Positions 43,590-52,193 are shown, counted from the stretch's first letter. The stretch is 64,000 bases of DNA from Microbacterium sp. MAH-37 (GCF_009758255.1 NZ_WSEN01000010.1:620001-684000); one strand, 5' to 3'. The notes: generated by a model from the letters alone, not told the origin. Numbers and translations: made by a program.

Positions 43590-44201
43590 TCAGTCCGAGG
43601 CCCCCGATGCGCTCTCGTCAGACCCCCGGAACGAGGCGACCGCAGCACGGGCGGTGCGCTCGAAGGCCGGAGCGACGCGATCCTCGCCGTCGAGGTAACC
43701 GCCGACGAGTGCGGCGTCGCGGAGCAGCACGAGTGACGCGGCGGCGTCGGCCGGATGGGCGAGACCGGCGCCGGCGGCCACCTCCTGGAGCGTGGACCGG
43801 AACCACTCCCGGTGCTCGGCGATCAGCTGCCGCACGGCCCCCGTCTCGTCGGGGTACTCGGCGGCGGCGTTGATGAACGGGCAGCCGCGGGTGTGCCGGA
43901 GACGGATGTCGGCGGCGATGCCGTCGATGACGGCGCCCAGCAACAGCGACGGATCGTTCACGGCGGCGCCGGCATCCGCGAACATCCCTCGGAGGATCTC
44001 GTCCTCGTTCCTCAGATAGGCGAGCACGAGATTCTCCTTGCCGCCGAACTGCTTGTAGAGCGTCGCCCGTGTCACCTCCGCGTCGGCGATGATGCGGTCC
44101 ACGCCGACGGAGTGGATCCCCTCCTCATAGAAGAGGCGGGTCGCAGTGTCGATGAGGCGGGCGCGGGCAGGGCTCGGGCGCTTCGGAGTGTTGGTGTCCA
44201 T
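43590..44201 (-). CDS. TetR/AcrR-family transcriptional regulator
   Basis: Regulator of 203 residues with a clear helix-turn-helix (ARARLIDTATRLFYEEGIHS, then VTRATLYKQFGGKENLVLAY) and the same GCPFINAAAEY segment as the TetR at 9268, so the two are paralogues. ATG 44201 was chosen because AGGAGGAAC lies in front of it; an upstream ATG overlaps this ribosome site. It diverges from the alpha/beta hydrolase gene, with an operator-like dyad placed between the -35 and -10 of that gene's promoter. Confidence 0.88.
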   Translation of the reverse strand: MDTNTPKRPSPARARLIDTATRLFYEEGIHSVGVDRIIADAEVTRATLYKQFGGKENLVLAYLRNEDEILRGMFADAGAAVNDPSLLLGAVIDGIAADIRLRHTRGCPFINAAAEYPDETGAVRQLIAEHREWFRSTLQEVAAGAGLAHPADAAASLVLLRDAALVGGYLDGEDRVAPAFERTARAAVASFRGSDESASGASD

Positions 44202-44271
44202 GATGTTCCTCCTCATCGTGGCATCCGAACGACGGCAGCCGGTCGTCGATTCCTCGATTCCCGGGAATACA

Positions 44272-44301
44272 TTGCGGTAGATAGAACGTTCGGTCTACTA
44301 T
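44272..44301 (+). promoter_or_regulatory. Promoter with embedded TetR operator
   Basis: TTGCGG (44272-44277) and TACTAT (44296-44301) with an 18-base spacer form a good promoter for the alpha/beta hydrolase gene. The spacer holds GTAGAT (44277-44282) and GTCTAC (44293-44298), a 5-of-6 inverted repeat, so a bound repressor would cover the promoter. The half-sites match those at 9200-9220 near the paralogous TetR. Confidence 0.6.
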
Positions 44302-44349
44302 CAGCATACGCCACCCCGCACCGCGGGGCCGATTCAAGGAGAAGAAGAG

Positions 44350-45177
44350 ATGACCACCACTGAGAAGACCCCCATCGTCCTGATCCACGGACTCTGGATG
44401 ACCCCGAAGAGCTGGGACACCTGGGCAGAGCGCTTCCGCGCCCAGGGCCACGAGGTGATCGTCCCCGGCTGGCCCGGCATCGACGACCGCACCGTCGCCG
44501 ACATCCGCCGCGACTCGTCCGCGCTGAAGGGCATCGGGCTGAAGCAGATCGTCGACCACTACGAGCGGATCATCCGGACCCTGCCCGTGAAGCCGATCAT
44601 CATGGGCCACTCATTCGGCGGGGTCATCACCCAGATGCTCGCCGACCGCGGACTGGGCGCCGCCTATGTCGGCGTCGCACCCGGCCAGACCGCGGGCATC
44701 ACCACACTGCCGCTCTCCACCCTCTGGACGGGCGCACCGATCCTCTCCAAGCCGTTCGGCGTCAACGGGGCCAAGCCGCTCTCGAAGCGCCACTTCCACT
44801 TCACCTTCGGCAACGACCTCAGCCGCGAGGCATCCGACGCCCTCTGGGAGGAGTACGCCGTGAACTCGTACAACCGGGTGTTCTTCGAGGGCGTGAGCTC
44901 AGTGCTGAACGAGAAGGGCGGCGTCACGCACATCGACTACGGCCGCGCAGACCGCGCTCCGCTGCTCGTCATCACCGGCGAGATCGACCACGTCGTGCCG
45001 CCGGCCATCGGCAGGGCGATCGTGAAGAAGTATCACTCCACCGGCAGCCCCTCGGTCGTCGAGTATCGCGAGTACGCCGGTCGCACTCACCGCCTGGTCA
45101 GCCAGGAGGGCTGGGAGGAGATCGCCGACGAGGCCCTCTCCTGGGCGGTGGCGCACAAGACCGCCCACGTCGCGTGA
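44350..45177 (+). CDS. Alpha/beta hydrolase
   Basis: Hydrolase of 275 residues. IVLIHGLWMTPKSWDTW supplies the oxyanion region, IIMGHSFGGVITQML the nucleophile elbow (GHSFG), ITGEIDHVVPP the catalytic Asp and GRTHRLVSQEGWEE the His, so the triad looks complete. The family includes haloperoxidase-like and lactone/ester hydrolases; the substrate is unknown. ATG 44350 follows AAGGAGAAGAAG. It is controlled by the divergent TetR and ends in a strong terminator. Confidence 0.88.
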   Translation: MTTTEKTPIVLIHGLWMTPKSWDTWAERFRAQGHEVIVPGWPGIDDRTVADIRRDSSALKGIGLKQIVDHYERIIRTLPVKPIIMGHSFGGVITQMLADRGLGAAYVGVAPGQTAGITTLPLSTLWTGAPILSKPFGVNGAKPLSKRHFHFTFGNDLSREASDALWEEYAVNSYNRVFFEGVSSVLNEKGGVTHIDYGRADRAPLLVITGEIDHVVPPAIGRAIVKKYHSTGSPSVVEYREYAGRTHRLVSQEGWEEIADEALSWAVAHKTAHVA

Positions 45178-45188
45178 TCGGGGGATGC

Positions 45189-45224
45189 GAAAGGGGCGAG
45201 GATCCGAAGATCCTCGCCCCTTTC
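45189..45224. terminator. Two-way terminator
   Basis: GAAAGGGGCGAGGATC (45189-45204) and its exact reverse complement (45209-45224) form a perfect 16-base stem with loop CGAA, 12 bases after the hydrolase stop and 31 bases from the rpsN stop. It can act for both convergent genes. Confidence 0.88.
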
Positions 45225-45229
45225 TGCGT

Positions 45230-45250
45230 CCTTCGTCAGGCTCAGGAACC
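45230..45250. repeat. Dispersed repeat half-copy next to rpsN
   Basis: CCTTCGTCAGGCTCAGGAACC resembles the left arm of the cobA hairpin (CCTTCGACAAGCTCAGGGACC), with differences at four positions. It lies between the terminator and the rpsN stop codon. Confidence 0.55.
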
Positions 45251-45254
45251 GTGC

Positions 45255-45560
45255 TTACCAGCTCGACTTGGTCACGCCGGGCAGCTCGCCACGGTGTGCC
45301 ATGTCACGGAAGCGGACACGCGAGATGCCGAACTTCGTGAGGACACCGCGGGGACGGCCGTCGATGACGTCGCGCGAGCGCACGCGCACCGGCGAGGCGT
45401 TGCGCGGCAGCTTCTGCAGGCCGACGCGGGCGGCCTCACGCTGCTCGTCGGTGGAGTTCGGCGAGACGAGCGCCTTCTTCAGCTCGGCACGACGCTCGGC
45501 GTACCGATCGACGATGACCTTGCGCTGCTCGTTCTTGGCGATCTTGCTCTTCTTAGCCAT
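45255..45560 (-). CDS. rpsN: 30S ribosomal protein S14, cysteine-free form
   Basis: Ribosomal protein of 101 residues in its long form without the zinc-binding CxxC pairs found in the 61-residue type; motifs RYAERRAELKKALVSPNS and RDMAHRGELPGVTKSSW are typical. Many actinobacteria carry both a zinc and a zinc-free S14, the latter used when zinc is scarce and repressed by Zur. It forms a leftward unit with rpmG and rpmB and has three bases between its start and the rpmG stop. No Zur box is visible upstream of the unit. Confidence 0.95.
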   Translation of the reverse strand: MAKKSKIAKNEQRKVIVDRYAERRAELKKALVSPNSTDEQREAARVGLQKLPRNASPVRVRSRDVIDGRPRGVLTKFGISRVRFRDMAHRGELPGVTKSSW

Positions 45561-45563
45561 GGA

Positions 45564-45734
45564 TCAACGCTCCTCTCGGAATTCGACGTGCTTGCGGACC
45601 ACCGGGTCGTACTTCTTCAGCACGAGGCGGTCGGGCGTGTTGCGACGGTTCTTCTTGGTCACGTAGGTGTAACCGGTGCCCGCCGTCGAGCGGAGCTTGA
45701 TGATCGGACGGACGTCCTGTGCCTTCTTGGCCAT
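45564..45734 (-). CDS. rpmG: 50S ribosomal protein L33, cysteine-free form
   Basis: A 56-residue protein beginning MAKKAQDVRPIIKLRSTAGT and continuing KKNRRNTPDRLVLKKYDPVV, which identifies L33. The four Cys of the zinc-binding form are absent (KKYDPVVRKH where the zinc form has CxxC), so this is the zinc-independent type. Its start shares a base with the rpmB stop (TAATG) and its stop lies four bases before rpsN, so the three genes are co-expressed. Confidence 0.95.
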   Translation of the reverse strand: MAKKAQDVRPIIKLRSTAGTGYTYVTKKNRRNTPDRLVLKKYDPVVRKHVEFREER

Positions 45735-45970
45735 TAGAGCTTCACACCCTTCGCCTGGAGGTCCGCGACGACCTTGTCGATGCCGCGGGCGTCGATCACC
45801 TTGATGCCCTTGGCGGACACGTTCAGCGTGACCTTACGGCCGAGCGACGGAACAAAGTAGGTCTTCTTCTGCACGTTCGGGTCGAAGCGGCGCTTCGTCC
45901 GGCGGTGCGAGTGCGAGACGTTGTGACCGAAGCCGGGAACAGCACCGGTCACCTGGCACACTGCTGCCAT
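45734..45970 (-). CDS. rpmB: 50S ribosomal protein L28, cysteine-poor form
   Basis: A 78-residue protein with the L28 signature VCQVTGAVPGFGHNVSHSHR and FDPNVQKKTYFVPSLGRKVT. It has a single Cys and lacks the paired CxxC of the zinc-binding type. It is the first gene of the rpmB-rpmG-rpsN unit. GGAG precedes the ATG and a TATAGA hexamer lies just upstream of that on the minus strand as a possible -10. The context fits the zinc-sparing ribosomal set known in actinobacteria. Confidence 0.95.
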   Translation of the reverse strand: MAAVCQVTGAVPGFGHNVSHSHRRTKRRFDPNVQKKTYFVPSLGRKVTLNVSAKGIKVIDARGIDKVVADLQAKGVKL

Positions 45971-46037
45971 GTTGTGACTCCTTCTATACCGTGAGGCCGG
46001 ACGGCCCCACCCAAGATCCCTTGTCTGCATGCCTGCC

Positions 46038-46060
46038 CCCTCGACGAGCTCGGGGACCCA
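46038..46060. repeat. Dispersed repeat half-copy, intergenic
   Basis: CCCTCGACGAGCTCGGGGAC (46038-46057, then CCA) matches the cobA left arm CTTCGACAAGCTCAGGGACCCA at most positions. It lies in the 152-base gap between rpmB and the sugar permease gene, about 70 bases before rpmB on its upstream side. The rest of the gap shows no other clear signal. Confidence 0.55.
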
Positions 46061-46122
46061 CAGCACACGAACTGCACGCCAGGAGAGCGCGCAGACAAAG
46101 AGCAATCCTAGCACGGACCGGA

Positions 46123-46953
46123 TCACTTCTCGGAACCGGCCACCATGCCCTTGATGAAGTAGCGCTGCAGCACCAGGTAGACCACCAGCACCGGGAGCAC
46201 CGAGATGAGGGATGCCGCGGCCGCAGCCCCCAGGTCGCTCGAGGACGTCGCGAAGAACGAGCCGATCGAGGGCGCGATCGTGCGCATCTCCGGACTGCGC
46301 ATCAGGAACACACTCAGCGCGTACTCGTTCCACACCGCGACGCTGGTGAGGATGACCACCGTCGCGGTCACCGGCTTCAGCATCGGAAAGACGATGCGGA
46401 ACAGCACCTGCACGGCGTTGGCACCGTCGACCGACGCCGCCTCCTCGATCGAGATCGGCAGCCCGCGCATGAACGCCGTGTAGAGGAAGATCGCCAGCGG
46501 CAGCTGCAGGGCGGTCATCACCAGGATCGTGCCCCAATAGGTGTTGATGCCCTTCATCTGCACGAGCATCGAGTACAGCGGCACGAGGATCGACAGCGGC
46601 GGCACCATGATCAGGCCGACGACGCCGGCGAGCACCAGCCGGTTGCCGACGGTCGCGCGGCGCGCGAGCGGATACGCGGCGAGTGCGCCGATCACGCACA
46701 CCAGCACCGTGGACACCACGGTGACGAGGGCGCTGTTGCCGATCGCGCGCAGGATGTGCCCCTGCTGCACGGCGGTGCTGAAGTTCTGCAGATACCAGTC
46801 GCCGAACGGGAACAGCCACTGCGACGACAGGTCGCTCTTCGCCTTCAGCGATGTGGTGACGGTGATGTAGAACGGCAGCAGCTGCAGCAGCACGGCCAGG
46901 AGCAGGCCGAGCCCGATCGCGAGCTTCGCACCCCAGGACAGCCGCCGGTTCAC
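46123..46953 (-). CDS. Sugar ABC importer permease (MalG type)
   Basis: Membrane subunit of 276 residues of the carbohydrate-uptake type: six helices and an EAA loop EEAASVDGANAVQVLFRIVFPMLKP in which the ATPase contact is made. Start GTG 46953 overlaps the stop of the partner permease (GTGA). It belongs to the unit binding protein - MalF - MalG; no ATPase gene is present, as in most actinobacterial sugar systems, which share an MsiK-like ATPase encoded elsewhere. Confidence 0.9.
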   Translation of the reverse strand: MNRRLSWGAKLAIGLGLLLAVLLQLLPFYITVTTSLKAKSDLSSQWLFPFGDWYLQNFSTAVQQGHILRAIGNSALVTVVSTVLVCVIGALAAYPLARRATVGNRLVLAGVVGLIMVPPLSILVPLYSMLVQMKGINTYWGTILVMTALQLPLAIFLYTAFMRGLPISIEEAASVDGANAVQVLFRIVFPMLKPVTATVVILTSVAVWNEYALSVFLMRSPEMRTIAPSIGSFFATSSSDLGAAAAASLISVLPVLVVYLVLQRYFIKGMVAGSEK

Positions 46954-47879
46954 AGCTGCTCCAGTCGCCGACGGTTCAGCACGGTGTTCAGCACCAGGGT
47001 GAACACCGCGATGATCACGAACAGGGCGACGCCCATCGCCGAGGCGTACCCGGCGCTCTGGTTGTCGAAGTACATCTTCGCGATCAGCGTCGACACCGAG
47101 TTGGTGGAGTATCCGGGCCCGCCGCCGGTGAGCACCATGATCACGTCGAACAGCTTCAATCCGCCGATGAGGTTCAGCACGATGCTGGTCGCGAAGGCCG
47201 GCTGCAGCATGGGCACGGTGACGTGCCGGAACGCCTGCCAGGCGGATGCCCCGTCGAGCGTGGCCGCCTCGAAGTACATGGTGGGGATGGACTGGAGTCC
47301 TGCCAGGTAGATCACCATGGAGATGCCGACGAACTGCAGCGAGTTGACGACGACGACGAGCAGCACGGCCCGGCCGGGATCGGCCAGCCAGGCCGTGCGC
47401 TCCCCTCCCAGCGCGATGACGAGGTCGTTCAACCCTCCCGAGTTGTACGAGAAGAACAGGTAGTACATGGTGCCCATGACCACGGGTGAGACCAGCACGG
47501 GCAGGTAGATGATCGCCCGAGCCACGTTGCGACCGCGGATGGCCCGGTCCAGCGCGAGCGCCAGCCCGAGACCGATGATCTGCTGCAGGATCGTCGACCC
47601 GACGCCGTAGATCACGGTGTTCCACAGCGCGGTGCGGAAGTTCTCGTCCTCGAACAGCCGCAGGTAGTTCGCCGCACCCACGAACGAGCGGTCGGGCGTG
47701 TAGCCGTCCCAGTCGGTGAGCGACAGGATGACGCCGTTGACGAGGGGCCACAGCATGAAGACGCCGAGCACCGCGACGGCGGGCAGATACAGCAGGTTCA
47801 GGCCGCGCCCCGCGAAGCGGGGAGTCCCCCCGGCTCCCCGCTTGCGTCTACGCACCGTCAGTGAGGCGGTGGCAGTCAT
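46950..47879 (-). CDS. Sugar ABC importer permease (MalF type)
   Basis: Membrane subunit of 309 residues with six or seven helices and the EAA loop YFEAATLDGASAWQAFRHVT, partner of the MalG-type protein encoded next. ATG 47879 shares a base with the binding-protein stop (TGATG); a GTG three bases earlier is also possible. The adjacent dehydrogenase and LacI regulator suggest uptake of a sugar or inositol-like compound that is then oxidised, but the substrate is not determined. Confidence 0.9.
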   Translation of the reverse strand: MTATASLTVRRRKRGAGGTPRFAGRGLNLLYLPAVAVLGVFMLWPLVNGVILSLTDWDGYTPDRSFVGAANYLRLFEDENFRTALWNTVIYGVGSTILQQIIGLGLALALDRAIRGRNVARAIIYLPVLVSPVVMGTMYYLFFSYNSGGLNDLVIALGGERTAWLADPGRAVLLVVVVNSLQFVGISMVIYLAGLQSIPTMYFEAATLDGASAWQAFRHVTVPMLQPAFATSIVLNLIGGLKLFDVIMVLTGGGPGYSTNSVSTLIAKMYFDNQSAGYASAMGVALFVIIAVFTLVLNTVLNRRRLEQL

Positions 47880-49129
47880 CACTTCTGCAGCGAGTCGTAA
47901 CTCGACTTCATCTGCTTGGTGGCATCCTCCGGTGACATCTGGCCGGTGATCACACCGTCCGTCGTGGTGACCATGGTGTCCCAGATGCCGTTAGGCAGGT
48001 ACACCCGGTCGAAGTAGGGCATCAGCGGGTAGTCGCCGGGCTTGACGAACGTCTCGTAGCTCTCGGTCAGGATGCCGAGGTCGCTGGTCGCGTTGGTCAG
48101 CCCGGGGATGCCGCCGATCGAGCTGGCGAGCTTGGACTCGTTCTCGGGCTCGGCCAGGAAGGCGATGTAGTCCAGCGCCTCCTGCTTGTGCGCGCCGTCC
48201 TTGGCGACGCCGTAGGCACGGCCCTCGCCGCCGACCAGGAAGGGCTTGCCGTCCTTGGAAGGGATGGGCATGTAGCCGATGTTCGCATCGGGGTTGAACC
48301 CGAGCGCGGTCGCCGCGAGGTAGTTCTGCACGAAGACGAAGCCGGTCTTGCCCTCGGCCAGAGCGCGCCCGAGATCGTCGGTGGTGGCCGCGGAGTAGTC
48401 GGGGTTGAAGTAGCCCGCCTTCTGCCAGGTGGCCACATTGTCGAGGATCTCTGTGTAGCCGGCCTCATCGAAGGTTCCGTCCTTGAAGCCCTCGAACTGC
48501 TTCTCGGTGAAGTCGCCCGAGCCGATGAAGTCGGTGATGTTCCCGGCGAACCAGCTGTCCTTGCCCGAGGACGAGATCGGGATGATCCCGGCATCCTTCA
48601 GCGTCTTCAGTGCGGCGTCGAAGTCGTCCCAGCTCTTCACGGACGCCGGGTCGATGCCGTTCGCCTCCAGCACGTCGCGGTTGTACATGATCCCGGCGAC
48701 GTCGGTGTCGATCGGCAGCGCGAAGAACTGGCCCTTGTCGTTCTCCATCGCGGGTGCGAGCGCCTCGTTGAAGTTCTTCGCCCACGGCTGCGTGTCGAGC
48801 GGCTCGAGGAACTGGCTGTAGCGCAGCAGCGACCAGCCGTGAGTGGCCCAGATGTCGGGCACGTCGCCGGAGGCGAGGCGCACCTTCATGTCGGCCTCGT
48901 AGCTGTCGGTCGACGGCACCAGTTCGATCTTCACGTCAGGATGGTCGGCCTCGTACTTCTCCGTGATCTCGGTCAGCACCTTGAGAGACGGGTCGGTCGC
49001 GCCGAAGTTGGTCTGCATCTCGAGCTTGGCGGAACCGCCGGAGTCGCCCGATCCGCCGTCACCGGAGCATCCGGTGAGCGCAAGGGCGATGGCGGCGAGA
49101 GCCGCGACGCCCGCAAGGGTGGACTTCAT
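47879..49129 (-). CDS. Sugar ABC importer substrate-binding lipoprotein
   Basis: Lipoprotein of 416 residues: signal peptide with lipobox LTGC (C21), a Gly/Ser-rich linker and a family 1 solute-binding fold (ADHPDVKIELVPSTDSYEAD; GDVPDIWATHGWSLLRYSQF; ALPIDTDVAGIMYNRDVLEA). It delivers a carbohydrate to the two permeases encoded downstream. AGGAAGAACG precedes the ATG. It diverges from the dehydrogenase/LacI genes, and a candidate LacI operator pair lies between. Confidence 0.92.
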   Translation of the reverse strand: MKSTLAGVAALAAIALALTGCSGDGGSGDSGGSAKLEMQTNFGATDPSLKVLTEITEKYEADHPDVKIELVPSTDSYEADMKVRLASGDVPDIWATHGWSLLRYSQFLEPLDTQPWAKNFNEALAPAMENDKGQFFALPIDTDVAGIMYNRDVLEANGIDPASVKSWDDFDAALKTLKDAGIIPISSSGKDSWFAGNITDFIGSGDFTEKQFEGFKDGTFDEAGYTEILDNVATWQKAGYFNPDYSAATTDDLGRALAEGKTGFVFVQNYLAATALGFNPDANIGYMPIPSKDGKPFLVGGEGRAYGVAKDGAHKQEALDYIAFLAEPENESKLASSIGGIPGLTNATSDLGILTESYETFVKPGDYPLMPYFDRVYLPNGIWDTMVTTTDGVITGQMSPEDATKQMKSSYDSLQK

Positions 49130-49166
49130 CGTTCTTCCTCACTTGTCGGATGCCGGTCAGGTTACC

Positions 49167-49252
49167 CGCGTAGACGGCGAAAGCGCAAGAGGTAGGAAAT
49201 GTTCGTTATTCCGCGCCATGGTGGGAATTCTGTGCTGTTGACACGCGTAGAC
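49167..49252. promoter_or_regulatory. Candidate LacI operator pair
   Basis: CGCGTAGAC occurs twice in the 145-base divergent gap, at 49167-49175 and 49244-49252, 77 bases apart. The second copy forms part of a weak palindrome around ACGCGT. Two sites in the shared control region of the importer and the dehydrogenase/LacI genes suit a LacI-type repressor, possibly with looping. Confidence 0.45.
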
Positions 49253-49274
49253 AGGCGGTGTCAGAATTCGACTC

Positions 49275-50483
49275 ATGTCGTTCTCTCTGGGCATCGTCGG
49301 TGCTGGCCAGTTCTCAGGCCAGTTCGCCACGCTCTTCCATCACCACCCCGATGTCTCAGCCGTGTACGTCACCGACCTGCTCGCCGAGCGCGCGGACGAG
49401 CTCGTGCGCACTGCCGGGTTCGCCGGCGCCTTCGCCGACTTCGACGAGATGCTGGCCTCGCCGGTCGATGCCGTGGCGATCTTCACGCAGCGCTGGACGC
49501 ACGGCCCTCTGGTGGTCAAGGCGCTGCGCGCCGGCAAGCACGTGTACTCCGCCGTGCCGATGGCGATCTCGGCAGAGGAGATCGCAGAGATCATCGACAC
49601 CGTGCGCGAGACCGGCCTCACCTACATGATGGGCGAGACCAGCTACTACAACCCGGCGACGGTGTTCGCCCGCAAGAAGCTCGCGTCCGGCGAGTTCGGC
49701 CGCCTGTTCTACGGCGAGGGCGACTACGTGCACGACATGGACCTCGGGTTCTACGAGGCCTACCAGTACTCCGGCGGCGAGAACTGGAAGGCCACCGCCA
49801 GTTACCCCCCGCTGCTGTACCCCACCCACTCGATCGGCGGGGTGCTCGGCGCGTGGCCCACGTACGCCACCGCCGTCTCTGCGGTCGGCGTCGTGGACGA
49901 TCGAGGCGACGGGGTGTTCGATCGGGCGGTGAGCCAGTTCGACAACGACTTCTCCAACGCCACTGCGCTGTTCGAGCTCGCGGCGGGCGGCTCCATGCGC
50001 ATCAACGAGTTCCGGCGGGTGGGGTATCCGTCGCACCTGCGCGAGTCGCGGTTCCGCTGGTTCGGCACCGGGGGCTCCTTCGAGCAGCTCGCGCTGACCA
50101 CGGTGTGGCAGACCAGGGAGGGCGTGGAGGACATCTCCGCGCAGATCGACACCCACGCATCCCTCTCCCCCGACGACCCGTCGCTCGCGCACGTCGCGCC
50201 GGCGCTGCGCGACGCCTTCGTCTCGGGCTACGCCGCCGTGCACGACCGGGAGCGCATCCCCGCCGAGATCCGCTCGCTGCACAACGGTCACGAGGGCAGC
50301 CATCACTTCCTCGTGGACGACTTCGTCCGCGCGGTCGTGGACGGCACGCTGCCGCCGGTGAATGCCTGGCAGGCCGCGCGATTCACCCTGCCCGGCGTGA
50401 TCGCGCACGAGTCGGCGCGCCGTGGCGGCGAGCGCCTGGTCATCCCCGACCTGGGCGACGCTCCGGGAAGTCCTCATGTCTGA
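49275..50483 (+). CDS. Gfo/Idh/MocA-family oxidoreductase
   Basis: NAD(P)-dependent sugar or inositol dehydrogenase-like protein of 402 residues. The N-terminal Rossmann motif is SLGIVGAGQFSGQFATLF; the AGKHVYSAVPMAIS segment corresponds to the conserved EKP region, though EKP itself reads AVP, so the catalytic Lys is missing there; a later LLYPTHSIGGVLG supplies the usual His. Substrate unknown, presumably the sugar taken up by the adjacent importer. It overlaps the LacI gene by eight bases. Confidence 0.88.
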   Translation: MSFSLGIVGAGQFSGQFATLFHHHPDVSAVYVTDLLAERADELVRTAGFAGAFADFDEMLASPVDAVAIFTQRWTHGPLVVKALRAGKHVYSAVPMAISAEEIAEIIDTVRETGLTYMMGETSYYNPATVFARKKLASGEFGRLFYGEGDYVHDMDLGFYEAYQYSGGENWKATASYPPLLYPTHSIGGVLGAWPTYATAVSAVGVVDDRGDGVFDRAVSQFDNDFSNATALFELAAGGSMRINEFRRVGYPSHLRESRFRWFGTGGSFEQLALTTVWQTREGVEDISAQIDTHASLSPDDPSLAHVAPALRDAFVSGYAAVHDRERIPAEIRSLHNGHEGSHHFLVDDFVRAVVDGTLPPVNAWQAARFTLPGVIAHESARRGGERLVIPDLGDAPGSPHV

Positions 50484-51477
50484 TGAGCACACTCGTCGAG
50501 CGCGCACGGTGACGCGCGCGGACGTCGCGCGCTACGCCGGCGTCAGCACCGCCGTCGTCAGCTACGTGCTCAACGACGGGCCGAAGCCGGTGGCGCCGCT
50601 CACCAGGGAGCGCGTGCTCGACGCGGTGAAGGTGCTCGGCTACCGGCCGAACGCCGCTGCCCGCGCCCTGTCGAAGGGCTCGTCCGACATGTTCGGCATG
50701 CTCGTGGTCGACAGCCGCAACCCGTTCTTCGCGCAGCTGTGCCACGCGCTCGGCGAGGCCGCTGTGCAGCAGGGGCGGTCTCTGCTGATCGTGAACACCG
50801 ACCGTGAGCACACCACGGCCGCGGACCAGATCCACGATCTCACCGCACGACAGATCGGCGGACTGATCATCGCCGATCTGCTGACCGCCGCCGAGCAGGT
50901 GCTGGTCGAGAACCTCGGCATCCCGGTGGTGCTGATCAACCAGTACGTGGGCGCCGCCGGCGTCCCCGCACTCGGCGCGGACTTCCGCGCCGGTGCACGA
51001 CAAGCGGTGGAGCACCTCGTGTGGCACGGCTACCGCAGCATCGCGTTCATCGGGAGCGCGAGCATCTTCGACGACCGTGAGCGCGGCTGGGGAGACGCGC
51101 TCACGGCGGCCGGTCTTCCGCTGGGGGCCAGGATCCACGCGCCGTTCTCCTATGAGGGCGGTTATCAGGCGGGGATCGAACTGGCGGATGCCGCGGAGCG
51201 GCCACGCGCCGCCTTCGCGGCATCCGACCAGGTCGCGGTGGGACTCATGGCCGCGCTGCACGCCCGCGGTCTGCGCGTGCCGGAGGATGTCGCCGTCGTC
51301 AGTTTCGACGGCACCGACGCGGCCGAGTACGCCTGGCCGCCGCTGACCACGACCGCGCAGCCGCTGGCCGAGATGGCTCAGGAGGCGATCCGGCTCCTGC
51401 AGGCGGGCGACGCGGAGCCCGGCTACCGCGCGTTCCCGACCTCGCTCGTCGTGCGCCGCTCCTGCGGCTGCGAGTAG
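50476..51477 (+). CDS. LacI-family transcriptional regulator
   Basis: Repressor of 333 residues. N-terminal LacI helix-turn-helix VTRADVARYAGVSTAVVSYV with hinge LGYRPNAAARAL, followed by a sugar-binding-type core (MLVVDSRNPFFAQLCHALGE; FAASDQVAVGLMAALHARGL; VVSFDGTDAAEYAWPPLTTT). It probably controls the divergent importer and its own dehydrogenase partner from the operator pair at 49167-49252. A Cys pair at the end (RRSCGCE) is unusual but matches some members. Confidence 0.92.
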   Translation: MSDEHTRRARTVTRADVARYAGVSTAVVSYVLNDGPKPVAPLTRERVLDAVKVLGYRPNAAARALSKGSSDMFGMLVVDSRNPFFAQLCHALGEAAVQQGRSLLIVNTDREHTTAADQIHDLTARQIGGLIIADLLTAAEQVLVENLGIPVVLINQYVGAAGVPALGADFRAGARQAVEHLVWHGYRSIAFIGSASIFDDRERGWGDALTAAGLPLGARIHAPFSYEGGYQAGIELADAAERPRAAFAASDQVAVGLMAALHARGLRVPEDVAVVSFDGTDAAEYAWPPLTTTAQPLAEMAQEAIRLLQAGDAEPGYRAFPTSLVVRRSCGCE

Positions 51478-51501
51478 ACCGGTCACCCGGACATTCCCCG
51501 G

Positions 51502-52191
51502 TCAGGTCTGGGGAAGGGTGGACTGCACCTCGGCCGCGCCGCGGCCCCACCGGAACGGCGAGACGGTGCGGTCACCGGGGACCCAGAAGCGCCACGGGTA
51601 GGCATCCGTCCCGGCGAGACCCGCGACGCCGACGCGCGGTCCCGCCGCGATCTCGGCGAGCGGCTCGCCGAGCAGCAGCGCGGCGGTCGCGCCGTTCTGC
51701 GGGATGCCGGTGATGGCGTCGATCCCGTCGTGCAGTGCGTGCCGCAGGCCCACGACCTGGCCGAGGCGGCCTGGTCCGCGGGCCAAGTCGCGGCCGGCGC
51801 GGCCGGCGCGGCCGGCGCGACCGGAGCGAGCGGATGCGACATCGGCCCCGCCGATGATCTCACCGGCGCGCAGCAGGACACCGCCCGCCTCGCCTTCGGG
51901 CCCGCAGACGACGTTGACGCAGGAGTGGATGCCGTGACTGAGGTACACGTACAGGTGACCCGGCTCGCCCCACATCGTGGCGTTGCGCGCGGTGGGGCCC
52001 ATCCGGGCGTGCGAACCGGGATCGGGGAGCGGTCCGGTGCCCTTGCCGTGGTACGCCTCGACCTCGGTGATCCGCAGACGCACCTCGGCGCCGTCCACGA
52101 CCGTGGCAAGTTCAGCACCGAGCAGCTTCGGCGCCACATCGACCGGGAGGCCGACGAGGTCGGCGCGCGTTGCCGGGCGCACGATACCCAT
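51502..52191 (-). CDS. 3-methyladenine DNA glycosylase
   Basis: DNA repair enzyme of the AAG/MPG type, 229 residues, that removes alkylated purines. Recognised by VAPKLLGAELATVVDGAEVR, ITEVEAYHGKGTGPLPDPGSH with the catalytic Glu in VEAY, and LYVYLSHGIHSCVNVVCGPEG. A Gly-Arg-Ala tandem (GRAGRAGRAGRDLARG), encoded by near-repeats of GGCCGGCGC at about 51790-51825, interrupts the fold where other members have a short loop. Start ATG 52191 lies two bases after the stop of the next gene. Confidence 0.9.
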   Translation of the reverse strand: MGIVRPATRADLVGLPVDVAPKLLGAELATVVDGAEVRLRITEVEAYHGKGTGPLPDPGSHARMGPTARNATMWGEPGHLYVYLSHGIHSCVNVVCGPEGEAGGVLLRAGEIIGGADVASARSGRAGRAGRAGRDLARGPGRLGQVVGLRHALHDGIDAITGIPQNGATAALLLGEPLAEIAAGPRVGVAGLAGTDAYPWRFWVPGDRTVSPFRWGRGAAEVQSTLPQT

Positions 52192-52193
52192 GG

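Noticed and set aside
45971..46122. A Zur box upstream of rpmB
   Set aside because: No AT-rich 7-1-7 or similar palindrome could be found; the region is GC-rich and contains only the dispersed repeat half-copy.
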